The notes beneath the pieces were generated by a model. It worked only from the letters and a program-made list of their open reading frames with translations. It did no database searches and was not told where the DNA came from. Positions 24,108-35,413 of a DNA stretch of 64,000 nt are shown in pieces. Origin of the DNA: Ephydatia muelleri. Its lineage: Eukaryota; Porifera; Demospongiae; Spongillida; Spongillidae. A program made the translations under genes and the position numbers. Location: the NCBI GenBank assembly GCA_013339895.1, contig JABACO010000001.1, positions 19,902,367 to 19,966,366 on the forward strand. The letters run 5' to 3'. Every line of letters begins with the position of its first letter. The first letter of the stretch is position 1.

Positions 24108-26657
24108 ATGGATACTCCTGATGGTGCAAATTCGAGAAGTGCTAGCGTTGGTGAGTGTATGAATCCTGCTATCTTTTATTCACAGTGGATTATGTAGAGA
24201 ATAGTTAATACATTTTAAGAGCAAAAGTAATCTCTAGAACTTAATATTTATTGCATATAGAAATTTTTTGGTGTCTTTAGATTGTATTTTTTTCTATCAA
24301 TGCACATATTAAAGATTGTTCATGTACATTTTCACATAAAAACAATTCATAAAATGAAATACATGTCATCCTTTTAGAAGAGCCATTGGACTGTGACTCT
24401 AACTTAACAGTACCATCAGTCTTGGTTACAGGACAGAGTGCTTCTGATGGTGAGTATGCCCATATGTGTACAGCTGTTATGCAGTTATGAAAACAGCATA
24501 TATTCATAGCACTGCAGTATTGGACTAGCTTAATTAGGTAAATTATGATACATGCAAATAATTAATGAATAAAACTTCAGTGTGGAATGCTCACCATATA
24601 GTTGTACTTTAAATGAATGTGGTCCTTTATGCCATGCCATATATATATCTCTGTATAGTTCCATCATCTCTTGGGTTTGCCCAAATGGGGATTAGGTAGC
24701 AGCCAGTCAGTTGGCTTTGTGACTGGGGGACACAGGTTCCCTGTTAGAGTGGATCTGGAACCTTATGGTTATGTTGGCAACCCTTAAGGTGTGCACACCA
24801 TGCTCATGGTTTGTGGCTGGTCACGGGAGAAGTCTTAAATTGGAGTTATTTATATTTGACACGTACATGCATGGTGCAATGCTTAAAAAGAGAGGTATAT
24901 GGGTGGGTTACCAATTCTGTCTGCTGCTATGAGACTGAATAGATGCTATTCCAAATGCTGTGGCATATAGTTAAATGAGTGCAGCACTTTTAATAAAACA
25001 AATCTAAACCAATATTAAAATTAGTGAGCACATTCATTCAAGACCAAGTAACCAGTCAAATATGTGTGTTGAAAACAATTATGCATGGTTTCTAAAATGT
25101 GCACTATTTTACTCATGGATGCAACTCAAATATGAAATCTGATTAAGAGAAAAGGTTCCTGAGTCTTAACATATATGGATATCAAAGTCGATAGAAAGTC
25201 TGATAACTAGTGAATGTAAGAAGCATTTTTACATTTTCTCACTTTAAAAGTTCATTTAATTAGTTGAAGCAGTATTTTGAATGAAATGCTTGTTGCCTCT
25301 TCACATATGTGTGTGTTGGACACAAATAAAGCAATGTTTCTAAAATGTGCACGGAAGCACCTCAAGTATGAATTATAATTAAGAAAAAAGGTTCCTGAGT
25401 CTTAACAAATAAGCATCAATCAAGTCAATAAAATGACCGTATGATAACTCATGAATGTAAGAAGCAATTATTTGTCTGCATTTTCTCTCTTAAAATTCAT
25501 TTAATAAGTTGAAACAGTATTTTGAATGAAATGCTTGTTGTTTCTTCACAGGTAGTTCTACAATGTCTCTTGAGCCTGGATCTAGAGCAAATCACATCAA
25601 CTCAGAAAGCCAGGCACCACCTGGGCACCATTCAGAAAGCCAGGCTTCATCTGAGCCCACTGAACAAAACGGTCATTGTTCTTATGTTGGTGAGTATAAA
25701 TCTACCACATTATTTTACATGTATATTTATTGTCATTGATTCACTAGCTAAAAATACACATACATCTAGACATACGTGTAGCGTGTATCCACATTTGCAT
25801 CTATACATGCAAGAGCACATATACATATTCATTGCGCATATTCGCATACATTAGCATTTTGTGAACCATGACCAAAATATAACATGACATGGGTTTGTTA
25901 ACTGTTTAGAAAACAGGGTACAAAAGTGTGAAGTCTAACCAAACCTATTGTGGTATGCAGCAAGGCACTAGTAGATGACATCATAGAATTGATTATCATG
26001 GGCTTGACACACTGTTCTGTTTCATTTTATTTTATGCCCACATGACTGCTCACACAGATAGTGAATTGGAATCAATCGATAGAGAGAGCCTTCATAAACG
26101 CACGTGTAAAGCACCAAGCCAAGAAATGGAGGGCTACAGTGATGGTGAGGTTAAGTTGATTACTTCAGTTTCTTGAAACCTGTTTGAACAAATTCAAATC
26201 CATGCATGCATTCTTTTCAGATAGTGCACTTGGATCACAGTATGCATTTGTAGCACCTCCATGTCGTGTACAGTCTGCACCTGTCAATGCATGCATCCCT
26301 AGAGGAGAGACAAGGAAGACAAGGATGCTAAGATACCCAGATAATCAAGAAGAATTTGACCGGAATGTCGTAGTCATGAAGGGATTTTTTGACAAATATC
26401 TGGTGATGCTTTCAGAACAAGATATTGCTTGTTTAGGGATAGAATTACTTGGTTGTGAATATGGCAAGTTGCTCTTTGAAACCAACATCACGGTGGGTAC
26501 CATTTGTGTACACAAGCTGGTATCAGGCTTGTTTAATAGATGGATACGCAAAGAAGGATGGAAAGCTGATTTACATCAAGTTAAATGCAAATTGAAAGAA
26601 ATGGGAAATATCAGTATGTGTGACAGCTTGAATTGTTATATCAAAGAACAATCTTGA
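24108..26657 (+). CDS. Gene B2: Death-fold domain protein (258 aa), complete copy
   Basis: Five exons, all phase 1: 24108-24150, 24378-24449, 25552-25689, 26058-26144 and 26221-26657 (777 nt). An in-frame TGA lies 18 bp before the ATG, so this start is the first available. Residues 1-113 are Ser/Pro/Gln-rich and look disordered (TPDGANSRSAS, ESQAPPGHHSESQA, PSQEMEGYSDG). Residues about 155-254 are predicted helical, with GIELLGCEYGKLL and LFNRWIRKEGWKADLHQV followed by LKEMGNISMCDSLNCYI. The W-x-(K/R)-x-x-G...L-x-x-x-L pattern is that of Death-superfamily domains, which assemble signalling complexes through like-like contacts; residue level is divergent, so the subfamily is open. An adaptor role in innate or cell-death signalling would fit but is inference. 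It is the only uninterrupted member of three tandem copies. Confidence 0.72.
25065..25551. repeat. ~240-bp tandem duplication in B2 intron
   Basis: Two adjacent segments share AAAGGTTCCTGAGTCTTAAC, GATAACT(A/C)(G/A)TGAATGTAAGAAGC and TATTTTGAATGAAATGCTTG. The first resembles the B1 region near 17160-17400; the second resembles the B0 region before its exon at 14467. Confidence 0.75.
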
Positions 26658-27138
26658 ATTCTATCATGATGTATATCACATTGGCTTATGAACTTTAAAA
26701 AAACATTACTAACCCATTCACTGAGAGGAGTAGTATTTAGCATTTTATGAACTAGTAGTGATTTGGGACTGGGATTAGCAGTATAACAGCAAGGTACCAT
26801 GTCAATCAACTTTGGACTGTAGGTATTTATTATACAACAGGATACATGTATATAGATGTGCAGACATAAATATGCAGACATCCGATTTGTCATGTACAGC
26901 GATCTTCAGGTGTATAGCCAACTCGTAGTATCATTACACTGAGTTAATGGCAGTGCAGTCAATGGGATCTACCAGCATGCAGGCAAATTACTTCCATTAT
27001 CAGGCTCAATATTAAAGAACATCTACACATTGCGGCTACACTGTTTTTAACACATGGAGCTGTGGGGAATACATAAATCAAGAACCGAAATTTTTTTTCT
27101 GTGTATCAATGCAGGTGGAAGTTAATCTCACTCCCCGA

Positions 27139-27306
27139 CCAATTATGCCAACCAGCAAATAGACTACATCAGCTCTACACTAGAATAGGGGTCTCACATA
27201 AATTTATATGTACATTTTATTACCAATTATGCCAAGCAGCAAATAGACTACATCAGCTCTACACTAGAATAGGGGTCTCACATAAATTTATATGTACATT
27301 TTATTT
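27139..27306. repeat. 84-bp tandem duplication
   Basis: Two copies of an 84-bp unit starting CCAATTATGCCAA and ending TATGTACATTTTATT differ by very few bases, indicating a recent event. Confidence 0.9.
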
Positions 27307-27309
27307 CTA

Positions 27310-27980
27310 AGCAGAACAGGAAGATTTCATCCTGTTAGAGGCTGATGTAAAGAATGCCTTCAATTGTGTTCCACAACAGCCCTTTATAGATGAAGGTGAG
27401 GCTCATTTCTCTGAGCATGTGCCATGGGTATGATGGACAACATACATAACTGTATGGGTCCATTGCATTCAGCCCACATGTGTTCAGTAGGGTGATCCCC
27501 TTGGTCCCCTCTTTTTGCTGTAGTATTGACATGCTAACAATGAACAGAACAGAGATCTTCTTTTCAATAAAAGGTATCTGGATGATGGTGCCCTTGATGT
27601 TGGACTTCACATTAACCTTGGTCAGAGATGGCTTTTTAGAAAAGATGATCGGTTCCTATTCCCTGCTACACTAAATCATCTGTTCTAAATCTGGTAATTC
27701 TGGAAGCACTTGTACATTGGAGACAAGATCTCATGTGAAATATTTGTTGAGAAGAAGATCATCGAGCAGTTCCACTTCTTCGGCAACTTGATCATGAGAA
27801 ACTGCAAGACCCTCAAATTTATCTAATGCTGCTTCGTTCATGTGCAGGCTTTAGTAAGTTGACATATGTTGCCTGCAATACTCCACCTTAACTATAGTTC
27901 ACAATTTGTTTGCCATTTTTGATGAGTACATCCACAAGTCCTTCAGTGAATGAACTGCTATTAATATTGCCACTGACAAG
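27310..27980 (+). mobile_element. Fossil of a restriction-like-endonuclease LINE (RT and thumb region)
   Basis: In several frames: QEDFILLEADVKNAFNCVPQ (motif A, compare VVLKIDMCNAFNLVSRQ at 49.3 kb), FSRVIPLVPSFC as a shifted remnant of the GDPLGP block, RYLDDGAL in another frame (motif C), and DPQIYLMLLRSCAGFSKLTY, matching DPQVALLLLRMCGAFCKMVH. Many frame breaks mark it as old. It is the counterpart of the shorter fragment at 18.6 kb. Confidence 0.8.
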
Positions 27981-28400
27981 GTTGTTATAGCAACACCCCC
28001 AAATGACTTGATTTAGGGTGGGGGTGTGTTCCACTGGTGGTTGAGGCCTTTGGAGCTTGGGACGAGCATGCTTTTTGCACCTTATCCCACTTGGCTACTT
28101 GGCTAGCCACATAGTTCAGTTGTGCTGCACACTATATATGCTAGACTGAACACCCAATGCCGGGGCATTTCTTGCCGGGCCTGGTCCTACACATCTGTGA
28201 TGTCACTGACATTGCATGAATGTATATATGTTGTTCTTATATGATGCATTATGTAACTAGGTAAGGCTAACATGATGGATGTAACTTGTTATTTTATATT
28301 ATTAAAAAAACACCCAACTTTTACAGGCAATAAAAAGTACAATAACAGTTACATTTGATGAATTTACAGTAAATGAAATACACTTCACCGGCATTAATAT

Positions 28401-28727
28401 ATGGAACAGTTCACGACAAAATGTCGTGACCTATACTATGGGATCGTTTCCGCGAAAAGGGACCTAACGCATACATTATAGAATTTCCAGTACGCGCAAT
28501 AGAAATGTAACGCTTGCGTTGAAATGTATGGCTAATTAATTCAGACCTTACAACTCTACGACAGATACTCCGATTCTCAGTGCGTAAGAAGCAATGTGCA
28601 GAGGACATTTCAGACTTCTATCAACAACAAAAAAAATTTAAATCTTGAAAAACTATGTGTTAGGTTCCCTTTCGCGGAAACGATCCCGTATAATTATGAG
28701 TTACGACATTTTGTCAAGAACTCTGTG
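28401..28727. mobile_element. MITE with ~65-bp imperfect terminal inverted repeats
   Basis: Inner ends GGGATCGTTTCCGCGAAAAG plus GGACCTAAC and, on the right, GTTAGGTTCCCTTTCGCGGA plus AACGATCCC mirror each other. Outward both continue to ACAAAATGTCGT / ACGACATTTTGT. The interior is non-coding. A relative lies at 34075-34266 inside gene G, and a third solo end lies near 46856-46878. Confidence 0.85.
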
Positions 28728-29394
28728 TTTCATGTATTAGTAAAATGAATGGTATAAAAATATAGCACTTAGAAAAGCCAGAGAAATTGCTTTAATTCAT
28801 GCAAGCTAGTGTCATTATCTTACCGGGTTGAAAACATGTAATCAAAACGCAAAACACATTTCATCTTCATACAATGCTCCTAGTTCGAGTTACACGTCAG
28901 ATGAAATGAAGTAGAATAGAAGGGGAAGGGGGAAAAAAACTGTATGGCAGATACTGAAGTGCAGACCTGTCGCTCCATGATATGAGCACTGTTCAACAAA
29001 GCACACATTGCCGTATGCACATATCTGTCTATATTATATGCCGACGAGCATGCAAGTGGAGGAAACCCTTGGTTATCGATATCTTTTTAAATCGCTTGAT
29101 CGAGAACCACGCCTATGGAGTCAATCCTATGTAGGATCCACAATCATAAGCCATCATTATGATCGTCGACAACTTTACAATAGCATTTGTCCGCAATTAC
29201 AATCATTTTACCAGAGATAATACAGTACAGACTACTCTGTTATCTAGGATTTGAGTTCCCTGTGTTGGAGCTGGCATTATCAGAAATGGGACAACTTCTC
29301 TTTGTGGTTTTGGTCACAGCTGCACAGTGAAGAGAATAGGTGAAAGACTACTTACCCTCACTATACATACAGTAGATGAAATGCCAATGTACAC

Positions 29395-29440
29395 ACACAA
29401 ATGCACACACATACACATACTCATACACATAAAAATACGC

Positions 29441-29511
<71 letters not shown>

Positions 29512-29775
29512 ATGCTAACTTGAATGCACAAACCTCCAGCATAGGTCTTTGTGCCATGAGTACTATTTGTTGCATCTAGTCATAAAACTTGAATTAGAAC
29601 CCTTCTTACATGACAGGCATACTTCAGTAACACACAAAAAACACGCACACAACCCATGTGCACACACTATGCCAAAATAAACAAACCCTACACAACATAT
29701 AAACACACCACACACACACACACACACACATGCACACACACATACCACATACACACATACACAATTATATGGTAC
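29395..29775. repeat. (CATACA)n and (CA)n microsatellites
   Basis: A hexamer-like ACATAC run at 29407-29509 and a shorter CA run at 29700-29765, separated by a block shared with 21050-21180. Confidence 0.9.
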
Positions 29776-29898
29776 AAACTTGAACACACAAACTTTCTGC
29801 ATAGTTCTTCGTGAACTTGATGCAGTGTAAGCATTCTTACCTGCAGCTGGTTGCACATTTTCAATTAAGCACTTAATTCTTTCATGACAGATATGTTA

Positions 29899-30150
29899 TC
29901 AAGGCTCTGGTATTCCCATGCATAAGTCCTGCTACAGAAGTCATGGATTTTGTATCCTTGTACATAATTTGGAGACATGCATCCAGGGACTATGCAGAGG
30001 TTAGCTGCAGAGCGATCAGACGATAGACATGACACGTAAGAGCAGCCATATGCAGCATCAGGACAGCATACCGCTTAGACACAGTGGGTCGAGCATTTGA
30101 TGTGGGTGGAGCTTATTGAATGGGACGAGAATATTGATTAGGCGGGCCAT
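29899..30150 (-). pseudogene. Gene J2: broken Pro-rich plus FCS-knuckle exons
   Basis: Exon 30150-30072 (DGPPNQYSRPIQ, then an in-frame TAA at the same place as in J1) and exon 30004-29899 (ANLCIVPGCMSPNYVQGYK, then IHDFCSRTYAWEYQ). One knuckle cysteine is changed to Tyr, and the usual donor is no longer recognisable. The shared stop shows J1 and J2 were already broken before the tandem duplication. It may be the 3' part of the same locus as exons H at 32.2-32.9 kb. Confidence 0.65.
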
Positions 30151-32079
30151 CTGAACACACAATGGGTGTGGCACATTGAGTGACAGAGGGGGTTCAACAG
30201 GTGTTATCAGGAAATGATGTACAGATCAAGGAGCAATTGAGCTAAGACCATCGCTACTAAATGTGACATTGCCACACGATTTGATCAAGATACTTCAAAA
30301 TCCCTTAGTGTGTTGAGAAAAGTTTACACAGACAAATTTATTTGTTAGGTCTTCATTGCAAAGGGCTATTGTGCAAGCTTTTTTATAGTTTATAAACGGA
30401 ACTGAAATGAAAAAGAGTCAGATTAATATTGTTGAAACTCTCGACATTTTCAAGTGATATCATAACACTGACTGCACTGCAACTGACATTTGATGAGACA
30501 GGAGAGATTTGATTATTTCGTGCTATGCAAAACTGAGGAGTTTTGTTAATTTGTTTAAATAAACCAATTAACAAACGAAGAAACGTTTTGGGTATTCAGA
30601 TGATGGGGTGTAACCAACTTGTAGGTTTTCTGAATAATTGATTACTTACCCATTTACAGTCTAGCTACCCTGCGAGGGAATATTTCTCTAATCAAAATAA
30701 TCGGTTGGTACTTCAATTATCCAGTAGTGGCTAACAGATATCTATTTTCTTTGCCTTATGTTTTGGAGGAGTGAGTGTGTCTGTGTGAGAAGCATGTGCC
30801 AGCATACTTGCACTGCTAATTATCTGTTATCAACAAGTGCACACATAGATGCCAACAAGAGTAAAATGAAGCTTGGCTTTCAACAAATTTAGAACACCCA
30901 TTTGCCAAACTCGATTCTATTTGTATTCTCTTGAAAACTTCAACATTTTACTTAGTCAAGACAAATACATTTTTGATTATACACAATGTAAATTGATGTA
31001 TCCGATTAAAATGGTTGTGGTTATTTGACCCTGGCTTTATAATTCTGCTAGATTAATGCCCAAACTGTGTGCTTTGTTGAACAGGCCGTTTTTGTAGGTT
31101 TGGTTAACAGTTCAGTTCACAATTTCATTTTCCTGTTCCTTTCATCCATCATTCATACTCGGGTTAGGAACAATGCACGAAAATGACCTAAACACCGAAT
31201 GGATGTAGCATGTACATTTCTGAGGTTATTGCTCAGCCAATTAAGATATTAAACAGGGTTCCAAGTGTCATATTTGACGTGTCAATTCTTCCTTTGCTTA
31301 TCAAATGTTCGCTACAGTAAAATGTATAGAGAACTGAGTAGAGCATTTTCTAGAGTGGTGTTTAGAGGTGACCAAGACAAAGACCAGGGCTTGCCAATGT
31401 CAAGTGACATCTTGAGTTAAAGAGAGCTGATGAACAACAAATGCATATCAGGAAAACACCCCAGGAAAAGCAGTTGGCAGTTAAACGAGCATGGTACAAT
31501 GGAAGTCTCGAGGCCAAGCAGGCTTCTCAGTATGCCTGATACCATGAAGACCTTCAGTCCAAGCATGCTAGCAACCAGGCACTCGTTACACGAAGAACCG
31601 CGAGTCCAAGCTTGCTACCAGTGATGGAATAAGGAAATTGTTTAGGCTCTTAACAGTTCAATGCTCCCCACATGTTCACAATTTATGAAATGAACCATTG
31701 GCTATCAACACTAAAAATGAGGGAAATTAATTAAATAATACAAAACCTCTCAATCAAAAAACTAACTTGCCATTTGATTTATTGGTGGTGCATAAAGCAA
31801 GAAAACAAATTATAGAACTGTTATAGTGGAGGTTGATAGGATCCCACAACACTAAGCATTGCAAAGTAAGTTCTAAATTTGTAAATTGTAGGATTGTTTA
31901 TAGTTGTAGCATCCTACTAAACTCCACTGTTGCAGGACTGTACCTTGTTTTCTTGCTTTTTGTACTACAGATCTTTTATCAAAAATCATTATCTTGATAG
32001 ATGAGCTGTAAAATATTGCACACTACATGAAACCTCGTACATGTTCATGTATGTACAAAAACACAACAGAAATTAACAG

Positions 32080-32127
32080 AACACATGCACACACTCACAC
32101 ACACACATACACACATACACTTCAGGT

Positions 32128-32199
<72 letters not shown>

Positions 32200-32200
32200 G
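32080..32200. repeat. (CA)n microsatellite next to knuckle exon H
   Basis: Long CA run (a GT run on the coding minus strand) beginning a few bases after the donor of the knuckle exon, as in gene A. Confidence 0.95.
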
Positions 32201-32218
32201 TTGACATGTTGCACACAC

Positions 32219-32870
32219 CTTGGCCTTGTAGGCTCTGATATTTCTTGGCACATGTCGTACTACGGAAGTTATGACTTTTGTATCCTTTCTACATACTTTG
32301 TGAACGGGCAATCAGCGACTATGCAGAGGTTAGCTGCCATTCGAGATCCATATGCAGTAAAGAAAATAAAAGAGCAGCGATACATGTCTTGAGACGGCAA
32401 ACCTGGCTTAGAGGCCTGAGGAGGAGGGGTAGTGGGTAGTGAGAAGGCTGTGATGAACAATCAGCCCGAACATACAGTGCACAGCTAGAGGGAACCAGGG
32501 ATACACGAAAGAGAGTTGGGCAGAGAAACCCAAAAAATATTGAGCGAAAAATTAAAGTGACCACATTGTGAAAGAAAGACGTGGATTGCGTGAGGTGCGA
32601 TATAAAGGAGTCTAAATCACTTATACGCTTTCACTCTTCTTGTGCTTTGTGATCACTCGCCTCGCAGCCGCAATACGCGCACGCCGAGAGTTCGGTGGTG
32701 GAACCTTCCGTCATGTACTTCTTGCAGTTGCATCGTGGGTCGCCCAACTCGATCCGCACGTGTTGTCCTGAGGTGTGGTCGCAGTACTCGCACTTCACTG
32801 CCCCCGGGGACGCGCATATGAACCCCTTGCAGTCACACACAGTGCACCTTCCTCGCCATGCACATCTTCA
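32219..32870 (-). pseudogene. Gene H: N-terminal zinc module, Pro-rich exon and FCS knuckle, frame-broken
   Basis: Three minus-strand pieces. About 32870-32631 encodes two tandem zinc-type modules (RGRCTVCDCKGFICAS, KCEYCDHTSGQH, then CNCKKYMTEG and CAYCGCEASDH), ending in TGA. The expected EDVHG start motif just upstream is in another frame, so a few bases are missing. Exon 32447-32403 (SLPTTPPPQASKPG) and exon 32333-32219 (CIVADCPFTKYVER, then THDF-equivalent in a shifted frame) follow the gene A pattern. The knuckle exon has one extra base. Exon order and phase otherwise match gene A, which suggests gene A also starts with module 1. The double module 1 is unique in the window. Confidence 0.65.
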
Positions 32871-33386
32871 TATTTGTATTCTATTTATAACTCTATGTAT
32901 GCCGTGGTTTCTTGTTGATCCAAGGTGAAGTTTGAGATCGACGTATCACTCTTATTCAATGTCCCGCGGGCTTGTAACTATCGTACTGAGATCTAGTTGA
33001 ATTGAGATTGTTTCTGTACTGCAAACAGACACAAATCAACATAGGAAGCTTGTATATAGCCAGTACGCGACGCCTATGCCTGATTTTCAGGACGCGGTGG
33101 ACTAGACTACATGTAGGCAGTGTTGCTAATTTTAAACTCAGTTGTAATAACCTATGCATACTATCATTTAATATTATAAAGATGTACAGTAAATCTCCTC
33201 GTGTAATGAAAATTAAAAGGGCGGTGTTTTGGTGTAGAGAAAGAAATATAATTTGCATCATACTACTGAAGCCAAATGAAATAAAATATGCTCCAAGTCA
33301 AAAATAAAATAGCCAGTGATAATTTCCAATGCACCAAATGACACATCACAATTTCTTAAATTTTGTTCTATTCTTCATTCAACCTA

Positions 33387-35413
33387 CTACATCATTATGT
33401 CACGAATTTTCATGAGTAATTTTCCAAGGTTGTTTTGACCAGTCCCATCTCCTCCGTCTCCCCAGAAGCTATCATTCGATGTGTGCTCTACTAGCTGTCT
33501 GCTTCCTGTCTTTATCAGCAGCATCCTCAGTTCTTTGTGCTGGATGAACTTGGCTAAAAGAGCCTTCAACATCACTTCCATCTTGATTTGTTCCCAGTCC
33601 TCTCTCTTCCAGGAGGAAACAGAAGGTTTTCTAGAGAAATTGAAAGCCTCTCGGGACTGCTGCATACTGCAAATCATGGCCACATATGGTGTGCCCACAA
33701 ATTTTTGTGCTTGGAAGTAGTGTTCTGATGTATTCCACCTTGCTCCATCAAGGACAATGGGATAGTCAGCAAAATTGGTGAACTCATAGTACGCTTCGCC
33801 TTTATTGTAGAAGAAAATGGGTCTGGCTATATGGATGACAAAGCCAGTGACTCAGTGAACTCTCAATACTTTATCGTTTCATTATTACAAAACAACTAAG
33901 CAAAATAGATCTTCATGCTGGCATGTATGGGATAATTGAAAAGCTGTCCCTCTATATCTCTCAGAAACACATCAAGGAAGAGGTTGTACTGACATTTGCA
34001 ACTACAAATTACAATTTTATATATATAATTATGTTATGTGCTTCCTTTAATAACATCAACCATTAAACAAATGGGATCGTTTCCGCGAAAAGGGACCTAA
34101 CACATCAAGATTTCAATTAAAAAATATATATTCTTGTAGTCTGAAATGTTCTCTACACATTGCATTGAAAATCAAAGTACATGTATCTGTCATTGAGTTA
34201 TTAACCATACATTTCAACGCAAGTGTTGAAGTTGCATAATGTATGCCTTTTTGCAGACACGATCCCAACTTATATGAAACAAAGTGACTACATGTGCCTC
34301 AACTTCTCTCAGAAATCATTAGTCTATCATGAAAGCAATGCAGCATATCAATATTAGGATTGGGGCTTGGAGCTTTGCTTTCCAGCATCTTTTCATACTC
34401 CTTTGCATGATATTGTCCACAACAGTGATATGACTGCTGTCTTGATGCATCAAAAAAGCATGGCTTGTTACACCCAGGGTATTTGCAATATTTGAACCTG
34501 AAAATATAAGTGCATTAGTGCTAGCTGAGGAGCAAAATCTTGTGAGTTTGTTTCCAAACCATCAGTATCACGATAAGTTATTTACAAACCATGTATGCAT
34601 GCTCATTAAATTATTTATTGGAGACAAGATATTGATTGTGCAGAGGGGAAAGTTCACTAATGTTTTGTTTGAACAACCAATATGTTGCTTCATTTGCGAA
34701 ATTTATTTGTCAATGAACTTTTGAAATACAAGGCTATTGCTGACCTGCATTGCAATTGTAAACGTGTACAGAGCTGCAAGACATTAGTCTGATCGTAAAT
34801 TCTAACAGGTCATCTCTCAATATACAAATTTCCGACCGGGCTAAATCTGCGGATGATCACACGCATGTTACAAACTTGCTTTGCATTCACCTCGTGTAGA
34901 GATCGAGGTTTCACTGATAATTCTCATGTGGGCTCTGATCCCCCTGGCCCTATCACTATACACGGCATGACATGTTAGAACACGGGGAGTTAATTTGTTT
35001 GCAGACGAATCAATGCATTGTCGAATCGGGGATCAGAATCATGATTCTCATGTAGTTTGAGTCAGCACAATTACTGATATACACGCTCTTATACCTTTTG
35101 TCGAGCATCGCTCTTCCCAGTAGTTGATTGCACACTCCTGGGAACACAGCTTGGACCCGGGTTCTGTGACACGAACTTTACACTGATGGCAAGGCTGCGG
35201 CGTTCGGCTGTTAAATGGCAGCACGCTGGAGACAACACTAGATGTGGTACTTACGACGTCTGAGACGACGATGGTAATCTTATTAAAAGACATCTCCATC
35301 ATCAAAGTCCTTTGATTTACGAAGCCGTTCTGTCTTATACAATCACCCGTACCCGCTCTGACAATGATACAAGTGTCGTACCCAGACCAAGGCACGTGCA
35401 CTTGCAATTGCAT
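33387..35413 (-). CDS. Gene G: FCS-knuckle protein with NADAR (YbiA-like) domain
   Basis: The last exon, 33826-33387, encodes a full NADAR domain: FYNKGEAYYEFTNFADYPIV, WNTSEHYFQAQKF, DWEQIKMEVMLKALLAKF and NDSFWGDGGDGTGQNNLG, all hallmark motifs of the YbiA/NADAR family. NADAR enzymes are N-glycosidases that act on ADP-ribose-type substrates, including ADP-ribosylated guanine. Exon 34497-34304 encodes a knuckle (CKYPGCNKPCFFD...YHCCGQYHA) and joins in phase 1 through a less usual GTTGAG donor. An upstream exon, 35413 to 35095, has CHQCKVRVTEPGSKLCSQECA; it ends in phase 1 while the next exon needs phase 2, so an exon between them is unresolved or the upstream piece is separate. The intron at 33827-34303 holds a MITE. 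A role as the eraser partner of genes E and F is inference from the shared knuckles. Confidence 0.8.
34075..34266. mobile_element. MITE copy inside gene G intron
   Basis: Starts with GGGATCGTTTCCGCGAAAAG plus GGACCTAACA and ends in a decayed inverse, GCAGACACGATCCC. The interior relates to 28401-28727. Confidence 0.75.

Noticed and set aside
34740-35090. A missing exon joining the two knuckle exons of gene G
   Set aside because: A 23-base candidate near 34890-34920 has AG/GT borders but the wrong phase, so it was not included.
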